Origin: Streptomyces venezuelae
GTDB lineage: Bacteria; Actinomycetota; Actinomycetes; Streptomycetales; Streptomycetaceae
Direction: 5' to 3'
Length of the DNA: 64,000 nucleotides
Assembly (NCBI RefSeq): GCF_008642295.1
Contig: NZ_CP029190.1
Span: 1,364,001-1,428,000 of the forward strand
Shown one piece after another: positions 14,397 to 22,256 of this stretch. Both the position numbers and the translations under genes were made by a program. The stretch's first letter is position 1; the number at the start of each line of letters is the position of its first letter. The notes beneath the pieces were generated by a model. The model saw only the letters and a program-made list of their open reading frames with translations, did not search any database and had not been told where the DNA came from.

Positions 14397-15800
14397 TCAG
14401 GCCTGCGCGGTGATCCGCGCGAGGCGCTGGGCCTCTTCCCGCGTGGAAACCGCGATGGCGTCCTCGTCGGCGAAGAGGAGACGGTTGTTCTCGACGATCT
14501 GCCTGCCGTTGACCAGGGAGAGGGTCACCGGGGCAGCCGCGCCGAAGACCAGCGCGGTGACCGGGTCGGCGATCGAGGAGTGCAGGAACGTGTTGAGGTT
14601 CCACATCACCAGGTCGGCGCACTTGCCGACCTCCAGCGAACCGATGTTGTCGGCGCGGCCGAGGACCTGCGCACCGCCGTAGGTGCCCAGGCGCAGGGCC
14701 TGGCGGGCATTGAGCGCGGCCTCGCGGTGCACCGGGTTCAGACGGTTGATCAGCAGCGCGTTGCGCAACTCGGTGTGCAGCTCACCGGACTCGTTGGAGG
14801 CGGTGCCGTCCACGCCGAGGCCGACGGGCACACCAGCGGCCAGCATGTCCGGGACGCGGGCGATGCCGGCGGCCAGCCGGGCGTTGGAGGACGGGCAGTG
14901 CGCCACACCGGTCTTGGTGCGGGCGAACGCGGCGATGTCGGAGTCGTTCATGTGGACGCTGTGCGCCATCCACACGTCCTCGCCCAGCCAGCCGGTGGAC
15001 TCGAAGTAGTCGGTCGGGCCCATGCCGAAGAGCTCGTGGCAGAACTTCTCTTCCTCGACGGTCTCGCTGCCGTGGGTGTGCATGCGCACACCGAGGCGGC
15101 GGGCCAGCTCGGCACCCTGCTTCAGCAGTTCGGTGGAGACCGAGAAGGGGGAGCAGGGGGCGACGGCGACCTGGGTCATCGCGTCGAAGGAGGCGTCGTG
15201 GAACTTCTTGACGGTGGCCTCGGTGTCGGCGAGCGCGCCTTCGAGGGTCTCGACCGCGTGGTCCGGCGGCAGGCCGCCGTCCTTCTCGCTGCGGTCCATG
15301 GAGCCGCGGGCGAGGGTGAACCGTACGCCCATCTCGGACGCGGCGCGGATGATCGCGCCGGAGAGGTCGCCGGAGCCCTTGGGGTAGACGTAGTGGTGGT
15401 CCATCGCGGTGGTGACACCGCCGCGGGCCATCGCGGCGAGGGAGCCCTGGGCCGCCGTGTACGCCATCTGCTCGTCGATGCGCGCCCAGGTCGGGTACAG
15501 CGCGACAAGCCAGTTGAAGAGGTTGTGGTCGGTGGCCAGGCCGCGCGTGATCCACTGGTAGAAGTGGTGGTGGGTGTTGACCAGACCGGGGGTCACGAGG
15601 TGGCCGGTGCCGTCGATGCGGCGCACCACGTTCTCGAGGTTCTCGGGGGCCTTGCCCGCACCGATGGACTCGATCTTGTTGCCGGCGACAACGATGTGGC
15701 CCGAGGCGTACTCGGTGTCGTTGGCGTCGACGGTCGCGATGGCGCAGTTCTCGATGACGATGCGCTCGACGGCGCTGTCAGGGGCTGCCGATGCTGCCAT
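14397..15800 (-). CDS. 8-oxoguanine deaminase / guanine-deaminase-like amidohydrolase
   Basis: The 467-residue protein starts MAASAAPDSAVERIVIENC, preceded by GAGGAAG. It is a TIM-barrel metal amidohydrolase with the metal motif TPGLVNTHHHFYQWITRG, a second His motif in RMHTHGSE, HSVHMND for the third His, and the catalytic Asp in GLGVDGTASNES. The C-terminal composite domain reads GSLEVGKCADLVMWNL. Overall features match the ATZ/TRZ-like 8-oxoguanine deaminase group common in actinomycetes, which converts 8-oxoguanine to urate. That would feed uricase encoded just upstream. Ordinary guanine deaminase activity cannot be excluded from sequence. Confidence 0.88.
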   Translation of the reverse strand: MAASAAPDSAVERIVIENCAIATVDANDTEYASGHIVVAGNKIESIGAGKAPENLENVVRRIDGTGHLVTPGLVNTHHHFYQWITRGLATDHNLFNWLVALYPTWARIDEQMAYTAAQGSLAAMARGGVTTAMDHHYVYPKGSGDLSGAIIRAASEMGVRFTLARGSMDRSEKDGGLPPDHAVETLEGALADTEATVKKFHDASFDAMTQVAVAPCSPFSVSTELLKQGAELARRLGVRMHTHGSETVEEEKFCHELFGMGPTDYFESTGWLGEDVWMAHSVHMNDSDIAAFARTKTGVAHCPSSNARLAAGIARVPDMLAAGVPVGLGVDGTASNESGELHTELRNALLINRLNPVHREAALNARQALRLGTYGGAQVLGRADNIGSLEVGKCADLVMWNLNTFLHSSIADPVTALVFGAAAPVTLSLVNGRQIVENNRLLFADEDAIAVSTREEAQRLARITAQA

Positions 15801-15952
15801 GGGACTTCCTCGTGCTTTCAGTGGCGGTACGGGCACGGCAAGGCCCAGGGAATTTGAGTGCCGGAGCCGGGGGCCTTGACAGCTGACAGTACTGCCGCCC
15901 CGTATGGTGCGCCGGGTGCCGAATCGGGAAGCGAAAGTGTGTTGCGCCGCGC

Positions 15953-15977
15953 CCCGGGGCCACTGCGGAGCCCCGGG
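15953..15977 (-). terminator. Hairpin after the uricase gene
   Basis: CCCGGGGC (15953-15960) pairs with GCCCCGGG (15970-15977) around a 9-nt loop, starting about 20 bp after the uricase stop. It ends the OHCU decarboxylase-HIU hydrolase-uricase operon. A direct repeat TGACAGCTGACAG near 15880 in the same gap may belong to the deaminase promoter. Confidence 0.6.
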
Positions 15978-15996
15978 ACGCTCTTCGCACGGAGGA

Positions 15997-16920
15997 TCAG
16001 AGGTTGGTCATGTCCACCGGGATGCGCGCGTCGGCGCCGTCCCGCAGGATCGTGGCCTCGATCAGACCGTAGGGACGGTCCGCGGCGAAGTACACCTCGT
16101 TGTCGTTCTTGAGGCCGAAGGGCTCCAGGTCGACCAGGAAGTGGTGCTTGTTCGGGAGCGAGAAGCGGACCTCGTCGATCTCCGAACGGTGGTTGATGAT
16201 GCGCGAACCCATCTGGTACAGGGTCTGCTGCAGCGACAGGGAGTAGGTCTCCGCGAAGGCCTCGAGCATGTGCTTGCGGGTGGCCTCGTAGGACTTCTCC
16301 CAGTTGGGCATCCGCTGCTCGTCGTCGGTCCAGTTGAACCGCCAGCGGCCCGACACCTGGGTGGCCAGGATGCGGTCGTACGCCTCCTGCAGGGTCGTGT
16401 ACTTGTCCTTCACGTAGCCCCAGAACTCCGAGTTGGTGGAGTTCATGACGATCAGGTCCTTGAGGCCGGAGATGACCTCCCAGTTCTGGCCGTCGTACGT
16501 GATCTGGGTGACGCGGGTCTCCTGGCCCTTGCGGACGAAGGAGTGCTTGACCTCGTCGGAGCCGATGAACTTGGAGTTGGCGTCCGAGGTGGCGATCCGC
16601 TCCCAGGCGTACTCCTCGATGCGGATGCGCGCCCGGTGGATCGGCTCCTGGCTGTTCACGAACCAGCGCGCCAGGTGGATGCCGAACTGCTCGGCGGACT
16701 CGATGCCGTGCTCCTTGGCGAACGCGTACACCGTGTTCTTGGTGGTGTCGGTCGGCAGGACGTTGGCGTTCGAGCCGGAGTAGTGGACGTCGTCCATGTC
16801 GCCGGAGAGGGCGACCGAGACGTTCAGGTCCTTGATGTGGTGGGTGTCGCCGTCCCGCGTGATCTTGACGACGCGGTTCTCTGCCTTGCCGTACTGGTTC
16901 TGGCCCAGAATCGTGGCCAT
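15997..16920 (-). CDS. uox: Urate oxidase (uricase)
   Basis: Uricase oxidises urate to 5-hydroxyisourate and hydrogen peroxide without a cofactor. The 307-residue length is standard. The start is MATILGQNQYGKAENRVVK. Conserved uricase segments include TDTTKNTVYAFAKEHG with the catalytic Thr, RVTQITYDGQNWEVISGLKDL with NSTNSEFWGYVKD, and the C-terminal LPNKHHFLVDLEPFGLKNDNEVYFAADRPYG block. It is the last gene of a three-gene operon that also encodes the two enzymes finishing allantoin formation. The peroxide it makes is likely why the operon promoter closely matches that of the catalase gene at 20796. Confidence 0.98.
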   Translation of the reverse strand: MATILGQNQYGKAENRVVKITRDGDTHHIKDLNVSVALSGDMDDVHYSGSNANVLPTDTTKNTVYAFAKEHGIESAEQFGIHLARWFVNSQEPIHRARIRIEEYAWERIATSDANSKFIGSDEVKHSFVRKGQETRVTQITYDGQNWEVISGLKDLIVMNSTNSEFWGYVKDKYTTLQEAYDRILATQVSGRWRFNWTDDEQRMPNWEKSYEATRKHMLEAFAETYSLSLQQTLYQMGSRIINHRSEIDEVRFSLPNKHHFLVDLEPFGLKNDNEVYFAADRPYGLIEATILRDGADARIPVDMTNL

Positions 16921-16922
16921 GA

Positions 16923-17327
16923 CTAGCTCCCTCGGTAAACGGAGTAGCCGAACGGGTTGAGCAGCAGCGGTACGTGGTAATGCTCGCCCGGGTTCACCGC
17001 GAAGGTGATCGTTACCTCGGGGAAGAACGCACCGCTGTCCCTTACGCGGGGGGCGTCCTGCTGCGCCTCGGCTTGCTTCTTTGCACTGTGCTGATTCGAG
17101 AAGTACGCCTCGGTCTCGAAGTCGAGACGTACGTGGGTGGTGCCCTCCGGCAGTGCCGGCAGGTCCTTGCAGCGCCCGTCCGCATCGGTGGCGGAGCCGC
17201 CGAGGTTCGCCCACTCCGCGTCGAAGCCGCTACGGGCCGACAGGGTGATGGCGACGCCCTCGGCGGGCTTGCCGATGCTGGTGTCCAGGATGTGCGTGGA
17301 CACCGAGGCCGTGGTCTCAGTGCTCAT
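16923..17327 (-). CDS. uraH: 5-hydroxyisourate hydrolase (transthyretin-like)
   Basis: This 134-residue protein hydrolyses 5-hydroxyisourate to OHCU. It starts MSTETTASVSTHILDTSIGKP, where SVSTHILD carries the first active-site His, and ends with the diagnostic tetrapeptide YRGS. The Arg in VRLDFET and the His in HYHVPLLLNPFGYSVYRGS complete the active site. The segment around AYFSNQHSAKKQAEAQQDAPRV is slightly longer than in many family members. It sits between the decarboxylase and uricase genes with gaps of 2-8 bp. Confidence 0.96.
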   Translation of the reverse strand: MSTETTASVSTHILDTSIGKPAEGVAITLSARSGFDAEWANLGGSATDADGRCKDLPALPEGTTHVRLDFETEAYFSNQHSAKKQAEAQQDAPRVRDSGAFFPEVTITFAVNPGEHYHVPLLLNPFGYSVYRGS

Positions 17328-17334
17328 CTGCTGT

Positions 17335-17841
17335 TCACTCTCCTTCTACGAGGCGGGTCAGACGGATCCGGTTGATCTTGACGAGCTCTCCGCGGGCGAT
17401 CTCCCGCTCGACCTCGGCAGTGTTCTCGATCCGGATCTTGACCGCGTCCCGCATCTGCTCGCCGGTCGCACCGGTGGCGCAGATCAGGAAGACGTGGCCG
17501 AACTTCTCCTGGTAGGCCAGGTTCAGTTCCAGCAGTTCGGTCTTGAGTTCCTCGGAGGCCCCGGCCATACCGCGCTGCTCGCGGGCGGAGGTCGGGTCAC
17601 CCGGCTTCGGCCGGCCGATCGGCGGGTGGCCCGCCATCGCCTCTTCCAGGTCCGCGGTGGTGAGCTCCGCCATGGCGGCGTCGCTCGCGGCGAACAGGGT
17701 TTCGGCGCTGGAGAACGGGCGCTGGGCGAGCAGTTTGCCGCCCCATGCCGCACTGGCGCACACCTCGTGCAGCTCGGCCGTGGCCGCGCTGTCGTCCAGG
17801 GTGTTGAACCGGGCCAGACCCGGTGTCGGACTCGAAGTCAC
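17335..17841 (-). CDS. uraD: OHCU decarboxylase
   Basis: The 168-residue enzyme decarboxylates 2-oxo-4-hydroxy-4-carboxy-5-ureidoimidazoline to S-allantoin. The catalytic region AGHPPIGRPKPGD contains the His-Pro-x-Ile-Gly signature, followed by REQRGMAGASEELKTELLELNLAYQEKFGHVFLICATG, a hallmark block of the family. It is the first gene of the uricase operon. The enzymes that take allantoin further (allantoinase, allantoicase) are not in the window. Confidence 0.96.
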   Translation of the reverse strand: MTSSPTPGLARFNTLDDSAATAELHEVCASAAWGGKLLAQRPFSSAETLFAASDAAMAELTTADLEEAMAGHPPIGRPKPGDPTSAREQRGMAGASEELKTELLELNLAYQEKFGHVFLICATGATGEQMRDAVKIRIENTAEVEREIARGELVKINRIRLTRLVEGE

Positions 17842-17881
17842 GGGAAGCCTCCGTGGCCATATTGCTTTGACGGGCTGCGCA

Positions 17882-17923
17882 TAGCTAACGCCCTCGGCAA
17901 CACGGCGTCAACACTTTGTTGAA
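17882..17923 (-). promoter_or_regulatory. Uricase-operon promoter with TCAACA-N3-TGTTGA operator
   Basis: On the minus strand TTGACG (17911-17906) and TAGCTA (17887-17882) are separated by 18 bp. The palindrome TCAACA-N3-TGTTGA (17908-17922) overlaps the -35 element. The catalase promoter at 20700-20740 has the same palindrome, the same -35, the same 18-bp spacer and a similar -10; over TTCAACAAASTGTTGACGC the two differ at one base. A common repressor or activator of uricase and catalase is the simplest explanation. Confidence 0.7.
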
Positions 17924-17939
17924 ACTTCCCGTACACAAA

Positions 17940-17970
17940 AGCCGCCGCCCGGTTGAATCGGGCGGCGGCT
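17940..17970 (-). terminator. Rho-independent terminator of the HTH regulator gene
   Basis: AGCCGCCGCCCG (17940-17951) pairs perfectly with CGGGCGGCGGCT (17959-17970) around a 7-nt loop. On the minus strand the stem is followed by TTTTGTGT, so it is a canonical terminator for the gene ending at 17994. It isolates that gene from the uricase-operon promoter. Confidence 0.88.
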
Positions 17971-17993
17971 CGTCACCGTGAGTGAAAAGGTCT

Positions 17994-18392
17994 TTACTCC
18001 CGGGTGCCCTTGGCGGGGCCTTTGGGAGGGTTCGCGTCCCGGTTCAGGTAGTTGTAGACCGTGAAGCGGCTGACGCCCAGGGCGCCGGCCACCGTTTCGA
18101 CCCCATGGCGCACGGAGAAGGCGCCGCGCGCCTCCAGTATCCGCACCACGTCCTGCTTGGTCTTGCGGTCCAGCTGCGAGAGGGGCATCCCGTGCCGGCG
18201 CTCCAGGCCCGCCAGGATGTGGTCCAGCGAGTCGGACAGCTGCGGCAGGCGTACGGCGAGCAGGTCGCGGCCCTCCCAGGCCAGCACGACATCGTCGGGC
18301 TGGGCCAGGGCGGGGTCCATCAGCTCCCCGCCCATCGCATCGACCAGCGGCTTGACCGCGGCGACGAACGGGTGGTCGCGGGGCTCGGTCAT
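17994..18392 (-). CDS. Small HTH transcriptional regulator (HTH_22/YheO-like C-terminus)
   Basis: This 132-residue protein starts MTEPRDHPFVAAVKPLVDAMG. Its C-terminal third, TKQDVVRILEARGAFSVRHG followed by VETVAGALGVSRFTVYNYLNRD, matches the HTH_22 domain found at the end of YheO/DauR-type regulators. The N-terminal 75 residues are shorter than a full YheO PAS-like domain. It sits between the uricase operon and hyi and overlaps the upstream small gene by 4 bp, so it is a good candidate for a local regulator, for example of the TCAACA-N3-TGTTGA promoters. That link is inference. Confidence 0.8.
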   Translation of the reverse strand: MTEPRDHPFVAAVKPLVDAMGGELMDPALAQPDDVVLAWEGRDLLAVRLPQLSDSLDHILAGLERRHGMPLSQLDRKTKQDVVRILEARGAFSVRHGVETVAGALGVSRFTVYNYLNRDANPPKGPAKGTRE

Positions 18393-18640
18393 CGGATGTC
18401 CTCCGGGATCACATTGACCTGCAGCGAGACCCGGGTGGCACCGGCTTCCAGCGCATCGCGCAGCAGCGCGGCCACCGCGCCGAGCAGCTCCTCGGCCTCC
18501 CCTTCGGCGGTGTTGCCGAACGGGCCGACGTCGACCGCGTCCAGTTCCGCCTTCTGGATGACCTCGCGAGCGGCCACGGCGTGGGCAGGGGCCTCTTCGA
18601 GGTCGAAGGGCTCGGTCGTGAACTCCACTCTCAATCGCAC
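18389..18640 (-). CDS. Small conserved protein, thiamine-binding-like (MTH1187/YkoF-type) fold
   Basis: An 83-residue frame reads RLRVEFTTEPFDLEEAPAH from a GTG at 18640; TTG at 18634 or GTG at 18628 fit the upstream GAGG equally well. The pattern of a beta-strand start, VDVGPFGNTAEGE and a C-terminal VSLQVNVIPEDIR strand resembles the thiamine-binding (PF01910-like) ferredoxin fold. Its stop overlaps the start of the HTH regulator by 4 bp, so the two are coupled; it may be a ligand-sensing partner. The family assignment is tentative. Confidence 0.7.
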   Translation of the reverse strand: MRLRVEFTTEPFDLEEAPAHAVAAREVIQKAELDAVDVGPFGNTAEGEAEELLGAVAALLRDALEAGATRVSLQVNVIPEDIR

Positions 18641-18713
18641 CTCGTCAAGCTACCCCGCGGTCGCGTTTTTTCGGGAGTCCGTACTTGACAAGTGCGGCGC
18701 TCGCCTTGCAGTC

Positions 18714-18749
18714 TTCCATCAAGCAGAAAGTAACTTCCGCAATACGGAA
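18714..18749 (+). promoter_or_regulatory. Tandem operator upstream of hyi
   Basis: TTCCATCAAGCAGAA (18714-18728) and TTCCGCAATACGGAA (18735-18749) are separated by 6 bp, giving a centre-to-centre distance of 21 bp or two helical turns. The second is a perfect TTCCG-N5-CGGAA palindrome and runs into the GGAAGGAG site of hyi. TTGACA at 18685-18690 could be the -35 element. The same pair precedes gcl and, slightly diverged, aceB. Confidence 0.72.
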
Positions 18750-18765
18750 GGAGCGCACACCCCTC

Positions 18766-19599
18766 ATGGGATACACGGACCAGCGCTTCGATGTGAACCT
18801 TTCGATCCTCTTCACGGAACTCCCGCTCCTGGAGCGTCCCGCGGCTGCCGCCGCGGCGGGCTTCACCGCGGTCGAGCTGTGGTGGCCCTGGATCGAGACC
18901 CCCACCCCCGCCCAGGAAGAGCTCGACGCCCTCAAGAAGGCCCTTGAGGACGCCGGGACCCAGCTGGTGGGCCTGAACTTCTACGCCGGTCAGCTCCCCG
19001 GCCCGGACCGCGGCGCGGTCTCGGTGCCCGGTGAGGAGTCCGAGCGCTTCCGCGCCAACATCGACGTCGCGGCGGACTTCGCCGCCTCGGTCGGCTGCAA
19101 GGCGCTGAACGCCCTCTACGGCAACCGTGTCGACGGTGTGGACCCGGCCGTCCAGGACGAGCTCGCCCTGGAGAACCTGGTCATCGCGGCCCGCGCCGCG
19201 GACCGCGTCGGTGCGATCCTGCTGATCGAGACGCTGAACAAGCCGGAGTCTCCGCTCTACCCGCTGGTGAGCGCGCCGTCCGCGATCGAGGTCGTGGACA
19301 AGGTGAACGAGGCGACCGGCCTGGGGAACGCCAAGTTCCTGCTCGACCTTTACCACCTGGCGATGAACGATGAGGACCTCTCCGAGGTCATCGAAAAGTA
19401 CGCCGCCAAGACCGGCCACGTCCAGATCGCGGACAAGCCGGGCCGGGGCGCCCCGGGCACGGGTGAGCTGCCCCTCGAGGACCTCCTCGACCAGCTCAAG
19501 AAGGCCGGCTACCAGGGCTTTGTCGGCCTGGAGTACAAGGCCGCCGACGCCGCTGCGTCCTTCGAGTGGCTGCCGGCCGAGGCCCGCGCCGCCCAGTAA
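18766..19599 (+). CDS. hyi: Hydroxypyruvate isomerase
   Basis: This 277-residue TIM-barrel enzyme interconverts hydroxypyruvate and tartronate semialdehyde. It starts MGYTDQRFDVNLSILFTELP, then FTAVELWWPWIETP, with metal-binding acids in LLIETLNKPESPLYPLVS, KFLLDLYHLAMNDEDL and the C-terminal VGLEYKAAD. The spacing and the IETLNKP motif match Hyi rather than generic xylose-isomerase-like proteins. It is followed 75 bp later by glxR on the same strand, and the tandem operator lies immediately upstream. With gcl it forms the glycerate route from glyoxylate. Confidence 0.93.
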   Translation: MGYTDQRFDVNLSILFTELPLLERPAAAAAAGFTAVELWWPWIETPTPAQEELDALKKALEDAGTQLVGLNFYAGQLPGPDRGAVSVPGEESERFRANIDVAADFAASVGCKALNALYGNRVDGVDPAVQDELALENLVIAARAADRVGAILLIETLNKPESPLYPLVSAPSAIEVVDKVNEATGLGNAKFLLDLYHLAMNDEDLSEVIEKYAAKTGHVQIADKPGRGAPGTGELPLEDLLDQLKKAGYQGFVGLEYKAADAAASFEWLPAEARAAQ

Positions 19600-19674
19600 G
19601 AGGACAAAGTCCGGGCCATCCGCCAGGCACCCTCGTCACTTTTCGTACATAGCTTTAAGAGAAGGACCCTCATC

Positions 19675-20574
19675 ATGAGCAACCCCACTGCGCTTCCCTC
19701 GGTCGCCTGGATCGGTCTCGGCATCATGGGCTCCCCCATGTCCGAGAACCTGCTGAAGGCCGGCTACTCGGTCACCGGCTTCACCCTGGAGCAGGACAAG
19801 CTGGACCGCCTGGCCGCCGCCGGCGGCACCGCGGCCGGCTCGATCGCCGAGGCCGTCAAGGACGCCGACGTGATCATCACGATGGTGCCCGCCTCCCCGC
19901 AGGTCGAGGCCATCAACTACGGCCCCGAGGGCATCCTCGAGAACGCCAAGTCCGGCGCGCTGATCATCGACATGTCGTCGATCACCCCGCAGACCTCCGT
20001 CGACCTGGCGAAGAACGCCGCCGAGAAGGGCATCCGCGTCATCGACGCCCCGGTGTCCGGCGGCGAGGCCGGCGCCATCGAGGCCGTCCTCTCCATCATG
20101 GTGGGTGGCGAGCAGGCCGACTTCGACGCGGCCCTCCCGATCCTCGAGACGCTGGGCAAGACCATCGTCCTCTGTGGCCCGCACGGCTCCGGCCAGACGG
20201 TCAAGGCCGCCAACCAGCTCATCGTCGCGGTCAACATCCAGGCCTGCGCCGAGGCCGTCGTCTTCCTCGAGAAGTCCGGCGTGAACCTCCAGGCCGCCCT
20301 GGACGTCCTCAACGGCGGTCTGGCCGGCTCCACGGTCCTGACCCGCAAGAAGGACAACTTCCTGAACCGCGACTTCAAGCCCGGTTTCCGGATCGACCTG
20401 CACCACAAGGACATGGGCATCGTCACCGACGCCGCCCGCAACGTCGGTGCGGCCCTGCCGGTCGGCGCGGTCGTCGCCCAGCTGGTCGCCTCGCTGCGCG
20501 CCCAGGGTGACGGCGGCCTGGACCACTCGGCCCTGCTGCGCGCCGTCGAGCGCCTCTCCGGCGCCCAGCTCTGA
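19675..20574 (+). CDS. glxR: Tartronate semialdehyde reductase (2-hydroxy-3-oxopropionate reductase)
   Basis: This 299-residue beta-hydroxyacid dehydrogenase reduces tartronate semialdehyde to D-glycerate using NAD(P)H. The dinucleotide-binding start is VAWIGLGIMGSPMSENLLKAGY; the substrate motif is DAPVSGGEAGAIEAVLSIMVGG, and the catalytic Lys is in GSGQTVKAANQLIVAVN. FKPGFRIDLHHKDMGIVTDAARNVGAALPVGAVVAQLV is the expected C-terminal helical block. It follows hyi, probably in one transcript, and is closed by a long hairpin before the catalase promoter. Confidence 0.95.
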   Translation: MSNPTALPSVAWIGLGIMGSPMSENLLKAGYSVTGFTLEQDKLDRLAAAGGTAAGSIAEAVKDADVIITMVPASPQVEAINYGPEGILENAKSGALIIDMSSITPQTSVDLAKNAAEKGIRVIDAPVSGGEAGAIEAVLSIMVGGEQADFDAALPILETLGKTIVLCGPHGSGQTVKAANQLIVAVNIQACAEAVVFLEKSGVNLQAALDVLNGGLAGSTVLTRKKDNFLNRDFKPGFRIDLHHKDMGIVTDAARNVGAALPVGAVVAQLVASLRAQGDGGLDHSALLRAVERLSGAQL

Positions 20575-20586
20575 GCTGAGCAGCCC

Positions 20587-20678
20587 TCCCGCTCCTCTTC
20601 CCGAGCGGGACCCGAGTTTCCGGATGGTGCCGGTGCTGACACCTGTCCTGTCGCGCCCAAGCGCCGGCACCGTCCGGA
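20587..20678 (+). terminator. Hairpins between glxR and catalase
   Basis: TCCCGCTC (20587-20594) pairs with GAGCGGGA (20603-20610) just after the glxR stop. A second, larger structure pairs TCCGGATGGTGCCGGTGC (20619-20636) with GCGCCGGCACCGTCCGGA (20661-20678), 18 bp with two G-U pairs and a 24-nt loop. The block probably ends the hyi-glxR transcript ahead of the catalase promoter. Confidence 0.65.
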
Positions 20679-20699
20679 TCACCTCTTCTCCATCTTTCT

Positions 20700-20740
20700 T
20701 CAACAAACTGTTGACGCTGCGTTCCAGCCGAAATTAGGCT
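20700..20740 (+). promoter_or_regulatory. Catalase promoter with TCAACA-N3-TGTTGA operator
   Basis: The palindrome at 20700-20714 overlaps TTGACG (20711-20716), followed by an 18-bp spacer and TAGGCT (20735-20740). This reproduces the uricase-operon promoter almost base for base through the -35. Further downstream GACGGAA (20750-20756) and TTCCGTC (20763-20769) make a second inverted repeat in the leader, and GTACGGAAGG supplies the ribosome-binding site. Confidence 0.7.
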
Positions 20741-20795
20741 CATCCGCATGACGGAAGACGCTTTCCGTCAGCAGTTACCCGTACGGAAGGTCACC

Positions 20796-22256
20796 ATGTC
20801 GAAGCGCGTGCTTACGACCGAGTCCGGCGCTCCGGTCGCCGACAACCAGAACTCCGCCACCGCCGGCGTCGGTGGCCCGCTCCTGATCCAGGACCAGCAG
20901 CTCCTGGAGAAGCTGGCCCGCTTCAACCGCGAGCGCATCCCGGAGCGTGTCGTGCACGCCCGCGGCTCCGCCGCGTACGGCTACTTCGAGGTGACCGACG
21001 ACGTCACCGCCTACACCTCGGCGAAGTTCCTCAACGAGGTCGGCAAGAAGACCGAGACCTTCCTGCGCTTCTCCACCGTCGCCGACTCCCTCGGCGGTGC
21101 GGACGCGGTGCGTGACCCCCGCGGTTTCGCGCTGAAGTTCTACACCGAGGACGGCAACTACGACCTCGTCGGCAACAACACCCCGGTGTTCTTCATCAAG
21201 GACCCGATCAAGTTCCCCGACTTCATCCACTCCCAGAAGCGCGACCCCTTCACGGGCAAGCAGGAGGCGGACAACGTCTGGGACTTCTGGGCGCACGCCC
21301 CCGAGGCGACGCACCAGATCACCTGGCTGATGGGTGACCGCGGCATCCCGGCGTCGTACCGTCACATGAACGGCTACGGCTCCCACACCTACCAGTGGAC
21401 CAACGCCCAGGGCGAGGCCTTCTTCGTCAAGTACCACTTCAAGACGAACCAGGGCATCCGCTGCCTGTCGGGCGAGCAGGCCGCCGAGATCGTCGGCTCG
21501 GACCCGAACTCGCACCAGACCGACCTGCTGCAGGCCATCGAGCGCGGTGTGAACCCGAGCTGGACCCTCTACGTCCAGATCATGCCGGCCGCCGAGGCCG
21601 CGGACTACCGCTTCAACCCGTTCGACCTCACCAAGGTGTGGCCGCACGCCGACTACCCGCTGCAGCGCGTGGGCCGCCTGGTCCTCGACCGCAACCCGGA
21701 GAATGTCTTCGCCGAGGTCGAGCAGTCCGCCTTCTCCCCGAACAACTTCGTCCCGGGCATCACCGCCTCGCCGGACAAGATGCTCCAGGGCCGCCTGTTC
21801 GCCTACGCGGACGCCCAGCGCTACCGCCTCGGCGTGAACCACACGCTGCTGCCGGTCAACGCCCCCAAGGCGACCACCGCGCAGAACTACGGCCGCGACG
21901 GCGCCATGGCGCTGCGCAACGGCTCGCGCCACGACAAGAACTACGAGCCGAACTCGTACCAGGGCCCGGCCGAGACCGGCCTGGCGCTCGGCGCCCCGAA
22001 GGCCGTCACCGGCTACACGGGCACCCACGAGGCTCCGGCCCACACCAAGGACGACGACTTCTTCCAGGCCGGCGAGCTGTTCCGGCTGATGTCCGAGGAC
22101 GAGAAGCAGCGTCTGGTGGCGAACATCGCCGGTGGCCTGTCCCAGGTCTCCCGCGAGGACGTCATCGAGAAGAACCTGGCTCACTTCCACGCCGCCGATG
22201 CCGACTACGGCAAGCGCGTCGAGGCTGCCGTCCGCGCCCTGCGCGACGAGCAGTAA
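20796..22256 (+). CDS. Catalase, haem monofunctional clade
   Basis: The 486-residue catalase starts [19 protein letters not shown] after GGAAGG; an upstream in-frame ATG at 20748 would add 16 residues but lies only 8 bp past the -10. Catalytic residues are present: the distal His in [16 protein letters not shown], the Asn in [17 protein letters not shown], and the proximal Tyr in [40 protein letters not shown] is a conserved block. The small-subunit length fits clade 3 bacterial catalases. Lying within the purine island and sharing a promoter with uricase, it most likely destroys the peroxide made during urate oxidation. Confidence 0.97.
   Translation: MSKRVLTTESGAPVADNQNSATAGVGGPLLIQDQQLLEKLARFNRERIPERVVHARGSAAYGYFEVTDDVTAYTSAKFLNEVGKKTETFLRFSTVADSLGGADAVRDPRGFALKFYTEDGNYDLVGNNTPVFFIKDPIKFPDFIHSQKRDPFTGKQEADNVWDFWAHAPEATHQITWLMGDRGIPASYRHMNGYGSHTYQWTNAQGEAFFVKYHFKTNQGIRCLSGEQAAEIVGSDPNSHQTDLLQAIERGVNPSWTLYVQIMPAAEAADYRFNPFDLTKVWPHADYPLQRVGRLVLDRNPENVFAEVEQSAFSPNNFVPGITASPDKMLQGRLFAYADAQRYRLGVNHTLLPVNAPKATTAQNYGRDGAMALRNGSRHDKNYEPNSYQGPAETGLALGAPKAVTGYTGTHEAPAHTKDDDFFQAGELFRLMSEDEKQRLVANIAGGLSQVSREDVIEKNLAHFHAADADYGKRVEAAVRALRDEQ

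Noticed and set aside
12724..14682. 652-codon plus-strand open frame opposite the permease
   Set aside because: Composition is Gly/Asp/Glu/His-rich, as expected for an antisense of GC-rich membrane-protein codons; permease motifs on the other strand are unambiguous.
20748..20796. Earlier catalase start (ATG at 20748)
   Set aside because: It lies 8 bp after the -10 element with no ribosome-binding site, whereas the ATG at 20796 follows GGAAGG and gives the usual N terminus.
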